Part shown: in pieces, positions 45,956 through 55,237 of the stretch
Numbering within the stretch: the stretch's first letter is position 1
Layout: every line of letters starts with the position of its first letter
Source: Streptomyces sp. DG1A-41
GTDB taxonomy: Bacteria; Actinomycetota; Actinomycetes; Streptomycetales; Streptomycetaceae
Direction of reading: 5' to 3'
DNA length: 64,000 nt
Assembly: GCF_037055355.1 (NCBI RefSeq)
Contig: NZ_CP146350.1
Span: 8,331,001 to 8,395,000 of the forward strand
The notes under the pieces: model-generated
Seen by the model: the letters and a program-made list of their open reading frames with translations, nothing else
Database searches by the model: none
Told to the model about the DNA's origin: nothing
Position numbers and translations under genes: made by a program

Positions 45956-47364
45956 ACGGTCTCCGCCAGCCGCGTCGGCGGCAGGTACTCCCGTACGTAC
46001 GTCCGCTCCCAGCACGCGCCCGTCTCAATCAGCTCGCGCCACGTCGTGTAGCGGTAGCGGAACAGGCGGGCGCGCACGTACCGCGGGGGCTCGTCCGGCG
46101 GGAACGGCGAGCGGCGCAGCAGCTTCAGCGTGTCGCGGTCGTTCTCCAGCAGCCGCTCCACCAGCGCGCCGAACCAGGACCCGGCGTAGGCGGGGGAGAG
46201 CGCCGCGAACCACATCAGCCAGTCGAGCCGCAGGTGGTACGGCGCGAACTGGCGCGGCCAGTGCCGGGGGTCACCGGGCTTGCCCTTGAACTCGTACTCC
46301 CGCCAGTCCGAGTCCTCACGCGGTACGTCGTCGGCCGTGCCCTCGACGACCACCTCGTAGCGGACCCGGCTGACGCTGCCGAACGCGCCGTAGGTGTTGA
46401 CCAGATGGAGCGGGTCGAAGGAGCGGTTCATCACCTGGCGGCGGGAGATCATGTTGCGGACCGGGTGGTAGCTGAGCCCCACCAGCAGCGCGGCGACCGC
46501 GAGGACCACGACCACGTACCAGAGCGGCGCGTCGGGCACCGACGGCGGATCGCTCGGGAACCGCACCGCCGACAGGGCCAGCACGATGGTGATCCAGTTC
46601 AGCCAGGCGAAGTTGCCCGACAGCACCAGCCACAGCTGGGTGACGATCATCAGTGCGGCGGCGGCCGTCGCGACCGGCTGCGGGGCGAACAGCAGGAACG
46701 GCACCACGAGTTGGGTGACGTGGTTCGCGGCCACCTCGACCCGGTGCAGGGGCCTGGGCAGATGGTGGAAGAACCAGCTCAGCGGGCCGGGCATCGGCTG
46801 CGTCTCGTGATGGTGGTCCAGGCACGTCAGCTTCCGCCAGCACTCGTCGCCCCGCATCTTGATCAGCCCCGCGCCGAACTCCACACGGAACAGGATCCAC
46901 CGCAGCAGGAACAGCACGACGACGGGCGGCGCCACCTCGTCGTTGCCGAGGAACACGGCGAGGAAGCCGACCTCCAGCAGCAGCGACTCCCAGCCGAACG
47001 AGTACCAGGTCTGCCCGACGTTGACGATCGACAGGTACAGCACCCACGGCACCAGCCACAGCAGCATGCCGCCCCACAGGGGCAGCAGCGAGTCCAGCCC
47101 GGCCAGCAGCGCCGCCGACACCGCGCAGCCCGCCCGCGCGCAGACGGAGAAGAAGCGGTCCGAGTAGTGCAGCTGGAACAGGCTCGGCGCCCGCTTGAAC
47201 GGCACCCTCTCGACGAACCCCGGCACCGGCAGCATGCCGCGCTGCCCGATCAGCGGGCGGAACTGCAACGCCGCCGTCAGGAACGCGACCAGGTACACGG
47301 CGGCCAGCGCCCGCTGGAAGACCAGCCGGCTCAGCCAGTAGTCGGACGCGGTGAACCAGTCCAC
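45943..47364 (-). CDS. lipase-maturation-factor-like membrane protein (LMF1 family)
   Basis: This 473-aa membrane protein has about seven hydrophobic segments before residue 290, with GQTWYSFGWESLLLEVGFLAVFLG and LLRWILFRVEFGAGLIKMRGDECWRKLTCLDHHHETQPMPGPLSW; GAGLIK and CWR-x2-CL are LMF1-family hallmarks. A soluble C-terminal part follows (YEFKGKPGDP, APYHLRLDWLMW). Eukaryotic LMF1 helps lipases fold in the ER; the bacterial role is unknown. It diverges from the DUF6777-like lipoprotein gene. Confidence 0.75.
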   Translation of the reverse strand: MDWFTASDYWLSRLVFQRALAAVYLVAFLTAALQFRPLIGQRGMLPVPGFVERVPFKRAPSLFQLHYSDRFFSVCARAGCAVSAALLAGLDSLLPLWGGMLLWLVPWVLYLSIVNVGQTWYSFGWESLLLEVGFLAVFLGNDEVAPPVVVLFLLRWILFRVEFGAGLIKMRGDECWRKLTCLDHHHETQPMPGPLSWFFHHLPRPLHRVEVAANHVTQLVVPFLLFAPQPVATAAAALMIVTQLWLVLSGNFAWLNWITIVLALSAVRFPSDPPSVPDAPLWYVVVVLAVAALLVGLSYHPVRNMISRRQVMNRSFDPLHLVNTYGAFGSVSRVRYEVVVEGTADDVPREDSDWREYEFKGKPGDPRHWPRQFAPYHLRLDWLMWFAALSPAYAGSWFGALVERLLENDRDTLKLLRRSPFPPDEPPRYVRARLFRYRYTTWRELIETGACWERTYVREYLPPTRLAETVQRS

Positions 47365-47505
47365 GGCCGTGCGCTCCTCCCAGTGCGTCGCCGGATCCTG
47401 GTGTCACGCTCCGTGTACCACCGCTCCGGTTGCGTAACCCGAGTGAGTGAAGCAAACAATAGTGACTAATTACCTCATATGTGACGAAGCGAGCTGGAGG
47501 GTGAG

Positions 47506-48643
47506 GTGCGGACACCGACCGGGACCTTCGTCACGGCCTGCGCGCTCTCCGCGGTGCTCTTCCTCTCGGGCTGCGGTGGCGACGGCGACGGCGAGGGCGA
47601 CGCCGCGGGCGCCGGCGGGACACTCTTCCTCCAATCGGCCGCGGCCCAGGGGCCGAACCCCTTCACGGACTCCACGGCCACCACGACGCCTACCCCGTCC
47701 CCCACCCCCCGAACGCCGGAGACGGCCCGCCCGGGAGGCGCCGTCCCGGTCTCCGCCGCACTGAGCGGCCTGCGCTCGCTCTCCGGCGGGGCGCCCGGCC
47801 TGTACGGCGGCATCGAGCGGACCGGCAGCTGCGACGTCGCCCGGCAGATCGGCCACCTCACCCGCGACCGGGCCAGGACGCGCGCCTTCGCCCGGGTCAC
47901 GGGCGTCTCCGCGGTTTCCGTCCCGGACCATCTGCGCGGACTGACCCCGGTCGTGCTGCGCGCGGACACCCGCGTCACCAACCACGGCTTCCGGGCCGGC
48001 CGGGCCGTCGGCTACCAGGCCGTACTCCAGGCGGGCACCGCGGTCCTGGTCGACGACCGGGGCGTGCCGCGCGTCCGGTGCGCCTGCGGCAACCCGCTCC
48101 GCCCGCCGGTGGCGATGCGCGGCACGCCGGCCGTCAAGGGCACCCCTTGGCCCGGCTACCGGCCCGGCCAGGTCATCGTCGTGGCCCCCGCCCCGCAGGC
48201 CATCGCCGGCTTCACGATCGTCGACGTCACCACCCGCACCTGGATCGAACGGCGCACCGGCCACGACGTACGCCGCGACCGGGCCCTGCCGCCACCGGTC
48301 TGGGCGACGGACCCGTCGGCACCGGCGTCGGTGCCGTCCGAGCCGCCGCCCCTCGCCCCGCGCGAGCCCGCCGTCTCCCCGGACCTGGACAGCGCCTCCC
48401 CCTGGGACGTGAGCTCCCCGAGTGACATGAGCCCCCCCGGCCGCCGTCACGGACACCCCACCGGCCGACGACACCGGCCCGCTGCCCGGCGAACCGTCCC
48501 CCGAAGACCCCGGCGGCCTCGACGAGGCCGGCCCCGACACCGTGCCGGACAGCCCCGATCCGCCCGACGGAGCCGGGCTGATTCCCGACGATCCGGCCGC
48601 CGACAGCATCCTCGGCAGCCCCACGGACGTCTTCGGTAACTGA
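47506..48643 (+). pseudogene. DUF6777-like secreted lipoprotein, frameshifted in a 7-C run
   Basis: GTG 47506 follows GGAGG. The N-terminus has a lipobox (AVLFLSGCGG). The conserved region reads FLQSAAAQGPNPFTDSTA, PGLYGG, CDVARQIGHLTRDRA, TRVTNHGFRAG, YQAVLQAGTAVLVDDRGVPRVRCACGNPL. At a run of seven C (48432-48438) the open frame becomes Arg-rich. Removing one C restores a normal Pro/Asp/Glu-rich tail (DTPPADDTGPLPGE...PTDVFGN) ending at 48643. Either a base error or a slippage mutation is likely. The function is unknown; the tail is probably extracellular. Confidence 0.65.
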
Positions 48644-48722
48644 GGGCCGGTCCGGCGGAGCGGCCCGTAAACTCAGCACACATCCGGTCGAAGAGTCGGA
48701 CGAATCCTGGCAAGGTGGGCCC

Positions 48723-50810
48723 ATGGCTGATCGGGGAGCGAGCGCCCTGTCACTCCCGGACGACTGGCCCGCCCATCCGGACGCGATCCTCGCGCTCAAC
48801 CGGATGGGCACCTTCGACTGGGATCTGGACACCGGCCTGATGCAGATGGACGCCCAGGCCCACGAGATCTTCGACGTGCGCCCCGACGAGTACGACGACC
48901 ACCCCGAGACCCTCTCCCAGCGCGTCCCGCCCGGCGAGGCCCGGCGCCTGGACACCGCGGTCACCCAGGCCCTCAAGGACGGCAGCGAGAACTACGGCGC
49001 CTACTTCCGCATCCGGTGCCGCGACGGCTCCATGCGCTGGACCCACACCCAGGGCTACATCCGGCGCGACGACACCGGACGGCCCCGCCGCATCATCGGC
49101 ATCGTCCGGGACGCCACCCGGGAACTCGCCGAGAGCGAGGCCCGCAGCGACCAGGCCGCCCAGGACGAGGCCCGCCGCCGGCAGACCAGCGTCGTCGAAC
49201 TCACCACGGCCGCCCTCGCCCACGCCCGCACCGTCCAGGACGTCATCGACGTCCTCAAGGACACCCACGGCCTCACCCACCTGGGCGCCACCAGCCTCGT
49301 CATGGGCCTGGTCAAGGCCGGCCGTATCCGCCTGGTGGCCGAGGGACCCTCGGACAGCTTCGTGCCCGGCACCCGCATCACGCGGATCGACGAGCCCTAC
49401 CCGATGAGCGAGGCCGTACGGACCCTCGCCCCCTGCTTCATCGAGTCGCCGGAGGAGTTCGCCGAGCGCTACCCGATCCTCTGGCCGCACATCACCGGCC
49501 TGAACATCACGTCGGCCGCCTATCTGCCGCTCATCGTCCAGGCACGGCCGATCGGCGCGATGGGCCTGCTCTACAGCGACCGGCGCGGCTTCACCCCCGA
49601 GGAGCGCAACATCCTCGTCGCCCTCGGCAGCAGCATCGCGCAGAGCCTCCAGCGGGCCATGTTCTACGAGCAGGAGATGGACCTCGCGCAGGGCCTCCAG
49701 CAGGCCATGCTGCCCCGGACCATCCCGAGCGTGCCCGGCGCCGACATCGCCGTCCGCTACCGCGCCGCCACCATCGGGGGCTCCGTCGGGCGCGACATCG
49801 GCGGCGACTGGTACGACCTGATCCCGCTGCCCGGCGGCCGGGTCGGCGCCGTCATCGGTGACGTCCAGGGCCACGACACGCACGCGGCGGCCGTGATGGG
49901 CCAGTTGCGCATCGTGCTGCGCGCCTACGCCGCCGAGGGGCACACCCCGGCGACCGTGATGGCCCGCGCCTCCGTCTTCCTGCACGAACTCGACACCGAC
50001 CGCTCCGCGACGTGCCTCTACGCGGAGGCCGACCTGTCCACCGGCGTGCTCCAGATGGTCCGGGCCGGCCACATCGATCCGCTCGTGCGGCGCACCGACG
50101 GCTCCTGCCGCCGCGTCACCGTCCCGGGCGGGCTGCCGCTCGGCCTGTCCGCCGAGTTCGGCCGCCTCGAATACCCGGTGGGCACCGTGGAGCTGGACCC
50201 GGGCGAGACGCTGCTGCTGTGCACCGATGGCCTGGTGGAGCAGCCCGGCGCCGACCTCGACGACGGCATGCGCACCCTCACCGCGCTCGTCGAGACCGGC
50301 CCCGACGACGTACGGGACCTCGCCGACCGGCTCATCGACGTGGCCGCCGAGCGCGGCGGCGACGACGACGTGGCGCTGCTCCTGCTGCGCCGGCGCGGCC
50401 CGGAAGGCCCGCAGTCCGGCCGTCTGCTCCAGCGGCACGTCGCCCCCGGCGATCCGGCGGCCCTGGCCGATGCCCGGCACATGATCCGCACCGCGGCCGG
50501 GGTCTGGGGAGCCCGGGACCGCGCCGACGAGATCGAACTGGTCGCCGACGAGCTGATCACCAACGCCCTGATGCACACCGAGGGCTCCGCCATCGTCACC
50601 CTGCGGGCCCTCACCGGCGCCGAGCACCGGCTGCGCGTCGAGGTCGAGGACTCCTCCAGCGCCCTGCCGCGCCGCCGCGAGGCGGGCGAGTCGGGCGTCT
50701 CCGGGCGGGGCCTGCTGCTGGTCGAGCTGCTCACCGACGTGTGGGGCGTGGAGGCGCGCGGCGGCGGCAAGGCCGTGTGGTGCGAGTTCGTGGTGCCCGA
50801 CCCCGACTGA
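48723..50810 (+). CDS. PP2C/SpoIIE phosphatase with PAS, GAF and anti-sigma-like ATPase domains
   Basis: The 695-aa protein has a PAS fold (residues 22-130: DWDLDTGLMQMDAQAHEIF, YGAYFRIRCRDGSMRW), a GAF-like region (about 145-315: VVELTTAALAHARTV, ITSAAYLPLIVQARPIGAMG) and a SpoIIE PP2C domain (about 335-560: VGRDIGGDWYDLIPLPGGRVGAVIGDVQGHD, LLLCTDGLVEQPG, GGDDDVALLLL). It ends with a HATPase_c domain (IELVADELITNALMHTEG, GVSGRGLLLVELLTDVWG). It is a sensor-coupled regulator of anti-sigma-factor antagonists. ATG 48723 starts after a weak GGTGGGCCC. Confidence 0.85.
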   Translation: MADRGASALSLPDDWPAHPDAILALNRMGTFDWDLDTGLMQMDAQAHEIFDVRPDEYDDHPETLSQRVPPGEARRLDTAVTQALKDGSENYGAYFRIRCRDGSMRWTHTQGYIRRDDTGRPRRIIGIVRDATRELAESEARSDQAAQDEARRRQTSVVELTTAALAHARTVQDVIDVLKDTHGLTHLGATSLVMGLVKAGRIRLVAEGPSDSFVPGTRITRIDEPYPMSEAVRTLAPCFIESPEEFAERYPILWPHITGLNITSAAYLPLIVQARPIGAMGLLYSDRRGFTPEERNILVALGSSIAQSLQRAMFYEQEMDLAQGLQQAMLPRTIPSVPGADIAVRYRAATIGGSVGRDIGGDWYDLIPLPGGRVGAVIGDVQGHDTHAAAVMGQLRIVLRAYAAEGHTPATVMARASVFLHELDTDRSATCLYAEADLSTGVLQMVRAGHIDPLVRRTDGSCRRVTVPGGLPLGLSAEFGRLEYPVGTVELDPGETLLLCTDGLVEQPGADLDDGMRTLTALVETGPDDVRDLADRLIDVAAERGGDDDVALLLLRRRGPEGPQSGRLLQRHVAPGDPAALADARHMIRTAAGVWGARDRADEIELVADELITNALMHTEGSAIVTLRALTGAEHRLRVEVEDSSSALPRRREAGESGVSGRGLLLVELLTDVWGVEARGGGKAVWCEFVVPDPD

Positions 50811-50832
50811 TCCCACGTGGCACTCTGGACCT

Positions 50833-51696
50833 ATGCCGGAACTCCCCGAGGTCGAGGCGCTCAAGGACTTCCTCACCGAGCACCTCGTCGGCCACGAGAT
50901 CGTACGGGTGCTGCCCGTCGCGATCAGCGTCCTGAAGACGTACGACCCGCCCCTGTCCGCGCTGGAGGGCCACGAGGTCGCCGCCGTACGCCGGTACGGC
51001 AAGTTCCTCGACGTCGGGACCGCGGACGGCCCGCACTTCGTGACGCACCTGGCCCGCGCCGGCTGGCTGCACTGGAAGGACCGCCTCCCCGACGGCCCGC
51101 CCCGCCCCGGCAAGGGTCCCCTCGCGCTGCGTGTGGCCCTGGAGACCGGCGCCGGGTTCGACCTGACCGAGGCCGGCACCCAGAAGCGGCTCGCCGTCTA
51201 CGTCGTGGGGGACCCGCGGGAGGTCCAGGGCATCGCCCGGCTCGGCCCGGACCCGCTGGCCGACGACTTCGACGAGCGGCGCTTCACGGAACTGCTGGCC
51301 GGTGAACGGCGCCAGCTCAAGGGCGCGTTGCGCGACCAGAGCCTGATCGCGGGCGTGGGCAACGCCTACAGTGACGAGATCCTGCACGCGGCGAAGATGT
51401 CGCCCTTCAAGCTGGCCGCGTCCCTGAGCGAGGCGGAGACCGAACGGCTGTACGCGGCCCTGCGCGACACGCTCACCGAGGCGGTCGAGCGCTCCCGGGG
51501 CGTGGCGGCCGGCCGGCTGAAGGCCGAGAAGAAGAGCGGCCTGCGCGTGCACGGCCGCACCGGCGAGCCCTGCCCGGTGTGCGGTGACACCATCCGCGAG
51601 GTGTCCTTCAGCGACTCCTCGCTCCAGTACTGCCCGACCTGCCAGACGGGCGGCAAACCGCTGGCGGACCGCAGGCTGTCCCGGCTGCTGAAGTGA
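50833..51696 (+). CDS. Fpg/Nei-family DNA glycosylase
   Basis: This 287-aa enzyme starts PELPEVEALKDFL (catalytic Pro and Glu). It has the helix-two-turn-helix region GALRDQSLIAGVGNAYSDEILHAAKMSP and a C-terminal zinc finger CPVCGDTIREVSFSDSSLQYCPTCQ. Such enzymes remove oxidised bases and cut the backbone. It follows the phosphatase by 22 bp, so the two may be co-transcribed. The finger retains four Cys; the residues after it are KPLADRRLSRLLK. Confidence 0.88.
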   Translation: MPELPEVEALKDFLTEHLVGHEIVRVLPVAISVLKTYDPPLSALEGHEVAAVRRYGKFLDVGTADGPHFVTHLARAGWLHWKDRLPDGPPRPGKGPLALRVALETGAGFDLTEAGTQKRLAVYVVGDPREVQGIARLGPDPLADDFDERRFTELLAGERRQLKGALRDQSLIAGVGNAYSDEILHAAKMSPFKLAASLSEAETERLYAALRDTLTEAVERSRGVAAGRLKAEKKSGLRVHGRTGEPCPVCGDTIREVSFSDSSLQYCPTCQTGGKPLADRRLSRLLK

Positions 51697-51709
51697 CCCG
51701 TGCCGGCCC

Positions 51710-52891
51710 TCAGCGGGGCGGGCGCGACCACTCGAACATGAGGATGGTCGCGTCGTCCCGCAGCCGGCTGCGGGACGAGTCGAGGATGGAGTGGATGAGG
51801 CGCCGCAGCGTCTCGGGCGCCAGCTCGCCCGCGGCCGACGCCCGGATGATGTAGTCGGCGAACTGCTCCAGTCCGAACTCCGTGCCGTCGGACCCCCTGG
51901 CCTCGGTGACCCCGTCGGTGTACATCAGTACCCGGTCGCCCGGCTGAAGCGCGATCTCGTGCGTCTGCCGCTGCCGCCCGGCGAGCAGCGAGGGCAGCCC
52001 CATCGGCGGATCCGGCTCGCGCCGCATGGCGTCGACGAGCAGCCGCTGATCGCGAATGAGCAGCGGGGTGGGATGCCCGCAGTTGCTCCACCGCAGCAAC
52101 CCTGAGGCCAGGTCCAGCTGGGCCAGGACACCCGTGCAGAACTGGTCGGGCAGCCAGCGCGCCAGCGCGTCGTCGACGCACTCCACGAGCTCGGGCAGGT
52201 CCGCCCCGGTCCGCCGGGCGTTGCGGCAGGCGGCCAGCGACACGGCCGTGGTCAGCCCGGAGGCCAGGTCGTGTCCCATGGCGTCGAGGACCGTGGCGTG
52301 CAGGGTCGTCTCCGTTAGGGAGTGGTCGAAGGCGTCGCCGCCGATCTCGTAGGCCGGCTCCAGCACGGCCGTGGACACGACGTGCGCGGTGCCGATCGTG
52401 CGGGGCGGCAGGAAGGCCCGCAGCATCTCGGCGGGCAGGCGCATCGGGTTCGTGCGCGTCCGCCGGACGAAGGAGTCCTGGTACGCCCGGGTGGACGTGA
52501 TCATCATGGCGAGCAGCGTGGCGAGGGCCCTGCCGCGGCGCAGGACGGCCGGCGTCAGCGAGGGCGCGTGCACGGCGAGGACGCCGAGGCGTTCCGCTCC
52601 GTCCACGAGGGGGACCCAGACCGTCATGCCGCCCGACTCGGACTCCTCCACGCGCAGGGACTGGGTGCGGTAGGTCCAGCCGGCGAGCGAGTCGTCGACG
52701 AGCAGGGGCGGGGCGACGTCCGAGAGCGGGACGAGCCGGCGCTGCTGGATGTCGACGAGATGGACCACGGAGTGCTGGAGCCCCAGGGCCTTGGTGCAGC
52801 GGGCCGCCGCGGTGGTCAGGTCCAGCGTCGCGTTCTCCGGATCGGCGAGGAACTCCTCCAGGCGACCGTCGCCGCTCTCTGCCGTCGCCAC
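51710..52891 (-). CDS. PP2C/SpoIIE phosphatase with GAF domain
   Basis: The 393-aa protein has a GAF domain (about residues 25-150: LDLTTAAARCTKALGLQHSVVHLVD, TVWVPLVDGAERLGVLAVH) and a SpoIIE domain (about 165-390: VLEPAYEIGGDAFDHSL, ATVLDAMGHDLASGL, DRVLMYTDGVTEARG, RDDATILMFEW). GTG 52891 follows GGGGAG by 6 bases. The open frame to 52921 has a further GTG but a poor site. Role: signal-responsive dephosphorylation of anti-sigma-factor antagonists. Confidence 0.82.
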   Translation of the reverse strand: MATAESGDGRLEEFLADPENATLDLTTAAARCTKALGLQHSVVHLVDIQQRRLVPLSDVAPPLLVDDSLAGWTYRTQSLRVEESESGGMTVWVPLVDGAERLGVLAVHAPSLTPAVLRRGRALATLLAMMITSTRAYQDSFVRRTRTNPMRLPAEMLRAFLPPRTIGTAHVVSTAVLEPAYEIGGDAFDHSLTETTLHATVLDAMGHDLASGLTTAVSLAACRNARRTGADLPELVECVDDALARWLPDQFCTGVLAQLDLASGLLRWSNCGHPTPLLIRDQRLLVDAMRREPDPPMGLPSLLAGRQRQTHEIALQPGDRVLMYTDGVTEARGSDGTEFGLEQFADYIIRASAAGELAPETLRRLIHSILDSSRSRLRDDATILMFEWSRPPR

Positions 52892-53001
52892 CTCGTCTCC
52901 CCTCGCCGGGACCGCGGGCAACCGGGGCGTCCCGCGTGCGTTCGTCCAGCAGTCTCACACCGGGGCGCGGGGAGCGCCCGGCGACAGGGGCGGACGGATG
53001 G

Positions 53002-53655
53002 TCAGCGCGGCTGGAGTCTGACCAGGACCTCCCCGGCTGTCGAGCGGATCTCGTAGCGGGCGATCTCCGCCGGATGCATGGACGAGCTGGCCATCATCGT
53101 GTTGGGCTGGGCGTCGTGGCCGGACCCGTGCCAGCTGGTCGCGGTCTCCTCCGTGCCGTCGTGGCCGACGATCACCAGGTGGCAGGCGCGGGGACCCGCC
53201 GCGTCCTTCACCTTCAGCTCGACCTGGCTGCCCGAGGCCTCGTCCTCCGTCGTGACCTGGGCCCACACCCCTGTCCGCGCGTCGGTCGCCGCGACCGTCA
53301 GGGGCCCCTCGTCGCTGCCCCCGGCCATCATCGCGACCCCGGGTACCGACACGGCGAACACCACCGACGCGGCCAGGGCGAACAGCATGCGTCTGCGTCC
53401 GGCCCGGCGCCGCGTCGCCACCTCGGCCAGCAGCCGGTCCAGCATGCGCGGCCCGGGCTTCGCCGTCGGGTGCACGAACCGTGGCGTCGCCCGCCGGTAC
53501 AGCATCAACTGCCGTGTCGTCGGGCCGAATTCCGTCACCTCTGCGGCGCACCGAGGGCACTCCATGAGGTGGTCCTCGAAGCGGAAGGCCTCCGCCTCGT
53601 CCAGCACGCCGAGCGCGTAGGCGCCGACGTCGCGATGCCTTTCCAGGGACCTCAT
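53002..53655 (-). CDS. transmembrane anti-sigma factor with zinc-finger (ZAS) motif
   Basis: This 217-aa protein has an N-terminal ZAS domain with the HxxxCxxC ligands (FEDHLMECPRCAAEV, about residues 27-42), a transmembrane helix near 89-108 (MLFALAASVVFAVSVPGVAMM) and an extracytoplasmic C-terminal domain (ARTGVWAQVTTED, HLVIVGHDGTEETATSW). It should hold a partner ECF sigma factor at the membrane. The sigma gene 0.8 kb upstream, at 54471-55015, is the likely partner, though a hypothetical gene lies between them. Confidence 0.8.
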   Translation of the reverse strand: MRSLERHRDVGAYALGVLDEAEAFRFEDHLMECPRCAAEVTEFGPTTRQLMLYRRATPRFVHPTAKPGPRMLDRLLAEVATRRRAGRRRMLFALAASVVFAVSVPGVAMMAGGSDEGPLTVAATDARTGVWAQVTTEDEASGSQVELKVKDAAGPRACHLVIVGHDGTEETATSWHGSGHDAQPNTMMASSSMHPAEIARYEIRSTAGEVLVRLQPR

Positions 53656-53806
53656 GCCGAATCCTCGTGCCGTTGGGTGCGGGTGGGGTTACTCCTTGCT
53701 CCCACCGGTACGGACCAGGCAGCGGAATCACTCAAGCCGGTGACACAATCGCAACCGAAGGATTCGGAGCGCTCCGGCCCGCGGATTGGTCCGGGGCCGC
53801 AGAAAT

Positions 53807-54319
53807 CTAAAAAAGATGGATGGCGAGGTGTCCCAGCGGCAGTCCGAGCTGCCAGGCGGGCGTCCAGACCTTCGGCCCCTCGTCCTCCCCGAACACCGGA
53901 GCGCCGCCCGGTACCGCGTTCAGGTCGGGCGCGAGCAGCTCCGTCTCCTGGAGCCAGCGCCAGGCCTCCTCCGCCAGGGCCAGGTCCGGCGCGGGCCGGC
54001 CCGACTCCGCGGCCCCGGCCGCGAGCTCCGCCAGCCGCTCGCGCACCCACTCCTGCCACGGCTGGTCGTACGCCGTCAGTGACAGCCACGTCTCCAGCTG
54101 TGTGACGACCCGGATGCCGGACAGCTCCCCCTCGGTGTCGGAGAGGAAGACGGTCAGCGCCAGGGCGTCCCGCCCCGCGCGGAACTCGAAGGACGTCGGC
54201 GGCATCAGATCGCCGGTCCGCAGCAGCTCGTCGGCGATGTACTCGGCGTACAACCACGCCATGGGGACGGTCAGTTCACCGCCGGCGCCGTCCGTGCCCT
54301 CGTCACTTCTGTGCAGCAT
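53807..54319 (-). CDS. hypothetical protein between sigma and anti-sigma genes
   Basis: This 170-aa soluble protein has no signal peptide. It has DELLRTGDLMPPTSFEFRAGRDALALTVFLSD, VVTQLETWLSLTAYDQPWQEWVRERLAELAAG and WTPAWQLGLPLGHLAIHLF at its end. It is moderately acidic. I do not recognise its family. An ATG at 54319 with AGGAAGG upstream is a good start; it is co-directional with both neighbours. Confidence 0.65.
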   Translation of the reverse strand: MLHRSDEGTDGAGGELTVPMAWLYAEYIADELLRTGDLMPPTSFEFRAGRDALALTVFLSDTEGELSGIRVVTQLETWLSLTAYDQPWQEWVRERLAELAAGAAESGRPAPDLALAEEAWRWLQETELLAPDLNAVPGGAPVFGEDEGPKVWTPAWQLGLPLGHLAIHLF

Positions 54320-54470
54320 CCCTTCCTGCCTTCCTCCGGTACGTGCGCGTCGCCCGACACCGGGCCCCGGGGCGCTGACGGCCCCATCCGGAACACGGAT
54401 GGGAACAGCCGATTACTCAACCGGGGTCCTCAGCAAGGCGCTTTACGGAGGTTTGACTCAGCCATGGGTT

Positions 54471-55015
54471 TCAGTGCAGGTCGGTGGCGTATCCCGGAAG
54501 CACCCGGCGCAGGGCACGCAGCGCGTAGTACGCGCGGGACTTCACGGTACCGGGCGGGATGCCGAGAGTCGCCGCGGCCTCCGCCACACTCGCCCCCTGG
54601 AAGTACACGAGCACCAGGACTTCACGGTGTTCCGGAGTGAGTGTCTTCACAGCCTGGCGGACGTCGAGCATCGCCGCGGCCTGTTCGGCGTGGTCGGAGA
54701 TGACCCGGGCGTTCTCCAGCACCGCGTCGCCGACCTCGGCCGGACGCGCCTGCCGGGCTCGCCGGGCGTCGATGGCGAGCCGCCGCGCGACGGTCATCAG
54801 CCAGGGCCGTACGGACTCGAAGTCGTCGGCGCGCAGCGCCTCCGGGTGCTGCCAGGCACGCACCAGCGTCTCCTGGACCAGGTCCTCCGCGCGCTGCCGG
54901 TCGCCGTCGCAGAGCCGGAGCAGGAGCGCGAAGAGGGCCGGCCGTGCTCCCGCTGCAGTGCGGCGAGCTCGTGCTCGGCGGTCGTCCCGTTGGTGAGAGT
55001 GGATCCGGCCGTCAT
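54471..55015 (-). pseudogene. ECF RNA polymerase sigma factor with a one-base frameshift
   Basis: From ATG 55015 the product starts MTAGSTLTNGTTAEHELAAL then QREHGRP. At about 54940 one base is missing. The next frame then gives ALFALLLRLCDGDRQRAEDLVQETLVRAWQHPE (region 2), WLMTVARRLAIDARRARQARP and REVLVLVYFQGASVAEAAATLGIPPGTVKSRAYYALRALRR (region 4), ending at 54471. Every element of a ~180-aa ECF sigma is present, so only one base separates it from intact. It is probably the partner of the anti-sigma factor at 53002-53655. Base-call error is plausible in this GC-rich stretch. Confidence 0.75.
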
Positions 55016-55088
55016 GGCCGTATGCCACCGCAGGCCCAGCCGGGGGGACAGGCCACGTACACGCCTGTGCGACGGACGGTCGATCGCG

Positions 55089-55112
55089 TCGACGAACGGT
55101 TCGACGAACGGT
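55089..55112. repeat. two tandem 12-bp repeats upstream of the sigma gene
   Basis: TCGACGAACGGT occurs twice without a gap at 55089-55100 and 55101-55112, about 75 bp before the sigma start at 55015. It may be a regulator-binding array. Confidence 0.45.
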
Positions 55113-55237
55113 CACGGCCGCCCGCCCGGCGCGCGCCGGACGGGCTAATGAGCGTGTCGGAGCCGTATGGGGCGCTGTGATCCTTCTTTCCTGTTTGTGC
55201 GTAAATACGACCACAACGCCCACAGTGGGGTGAATGC

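Noticed and set aside
48750..51179. An 809-codon minus-strand frame over the SpoIIE phosphatase
   Set aside because: Antisense to a multi-domain phosphatase and Fpg/Nei; no motifs.
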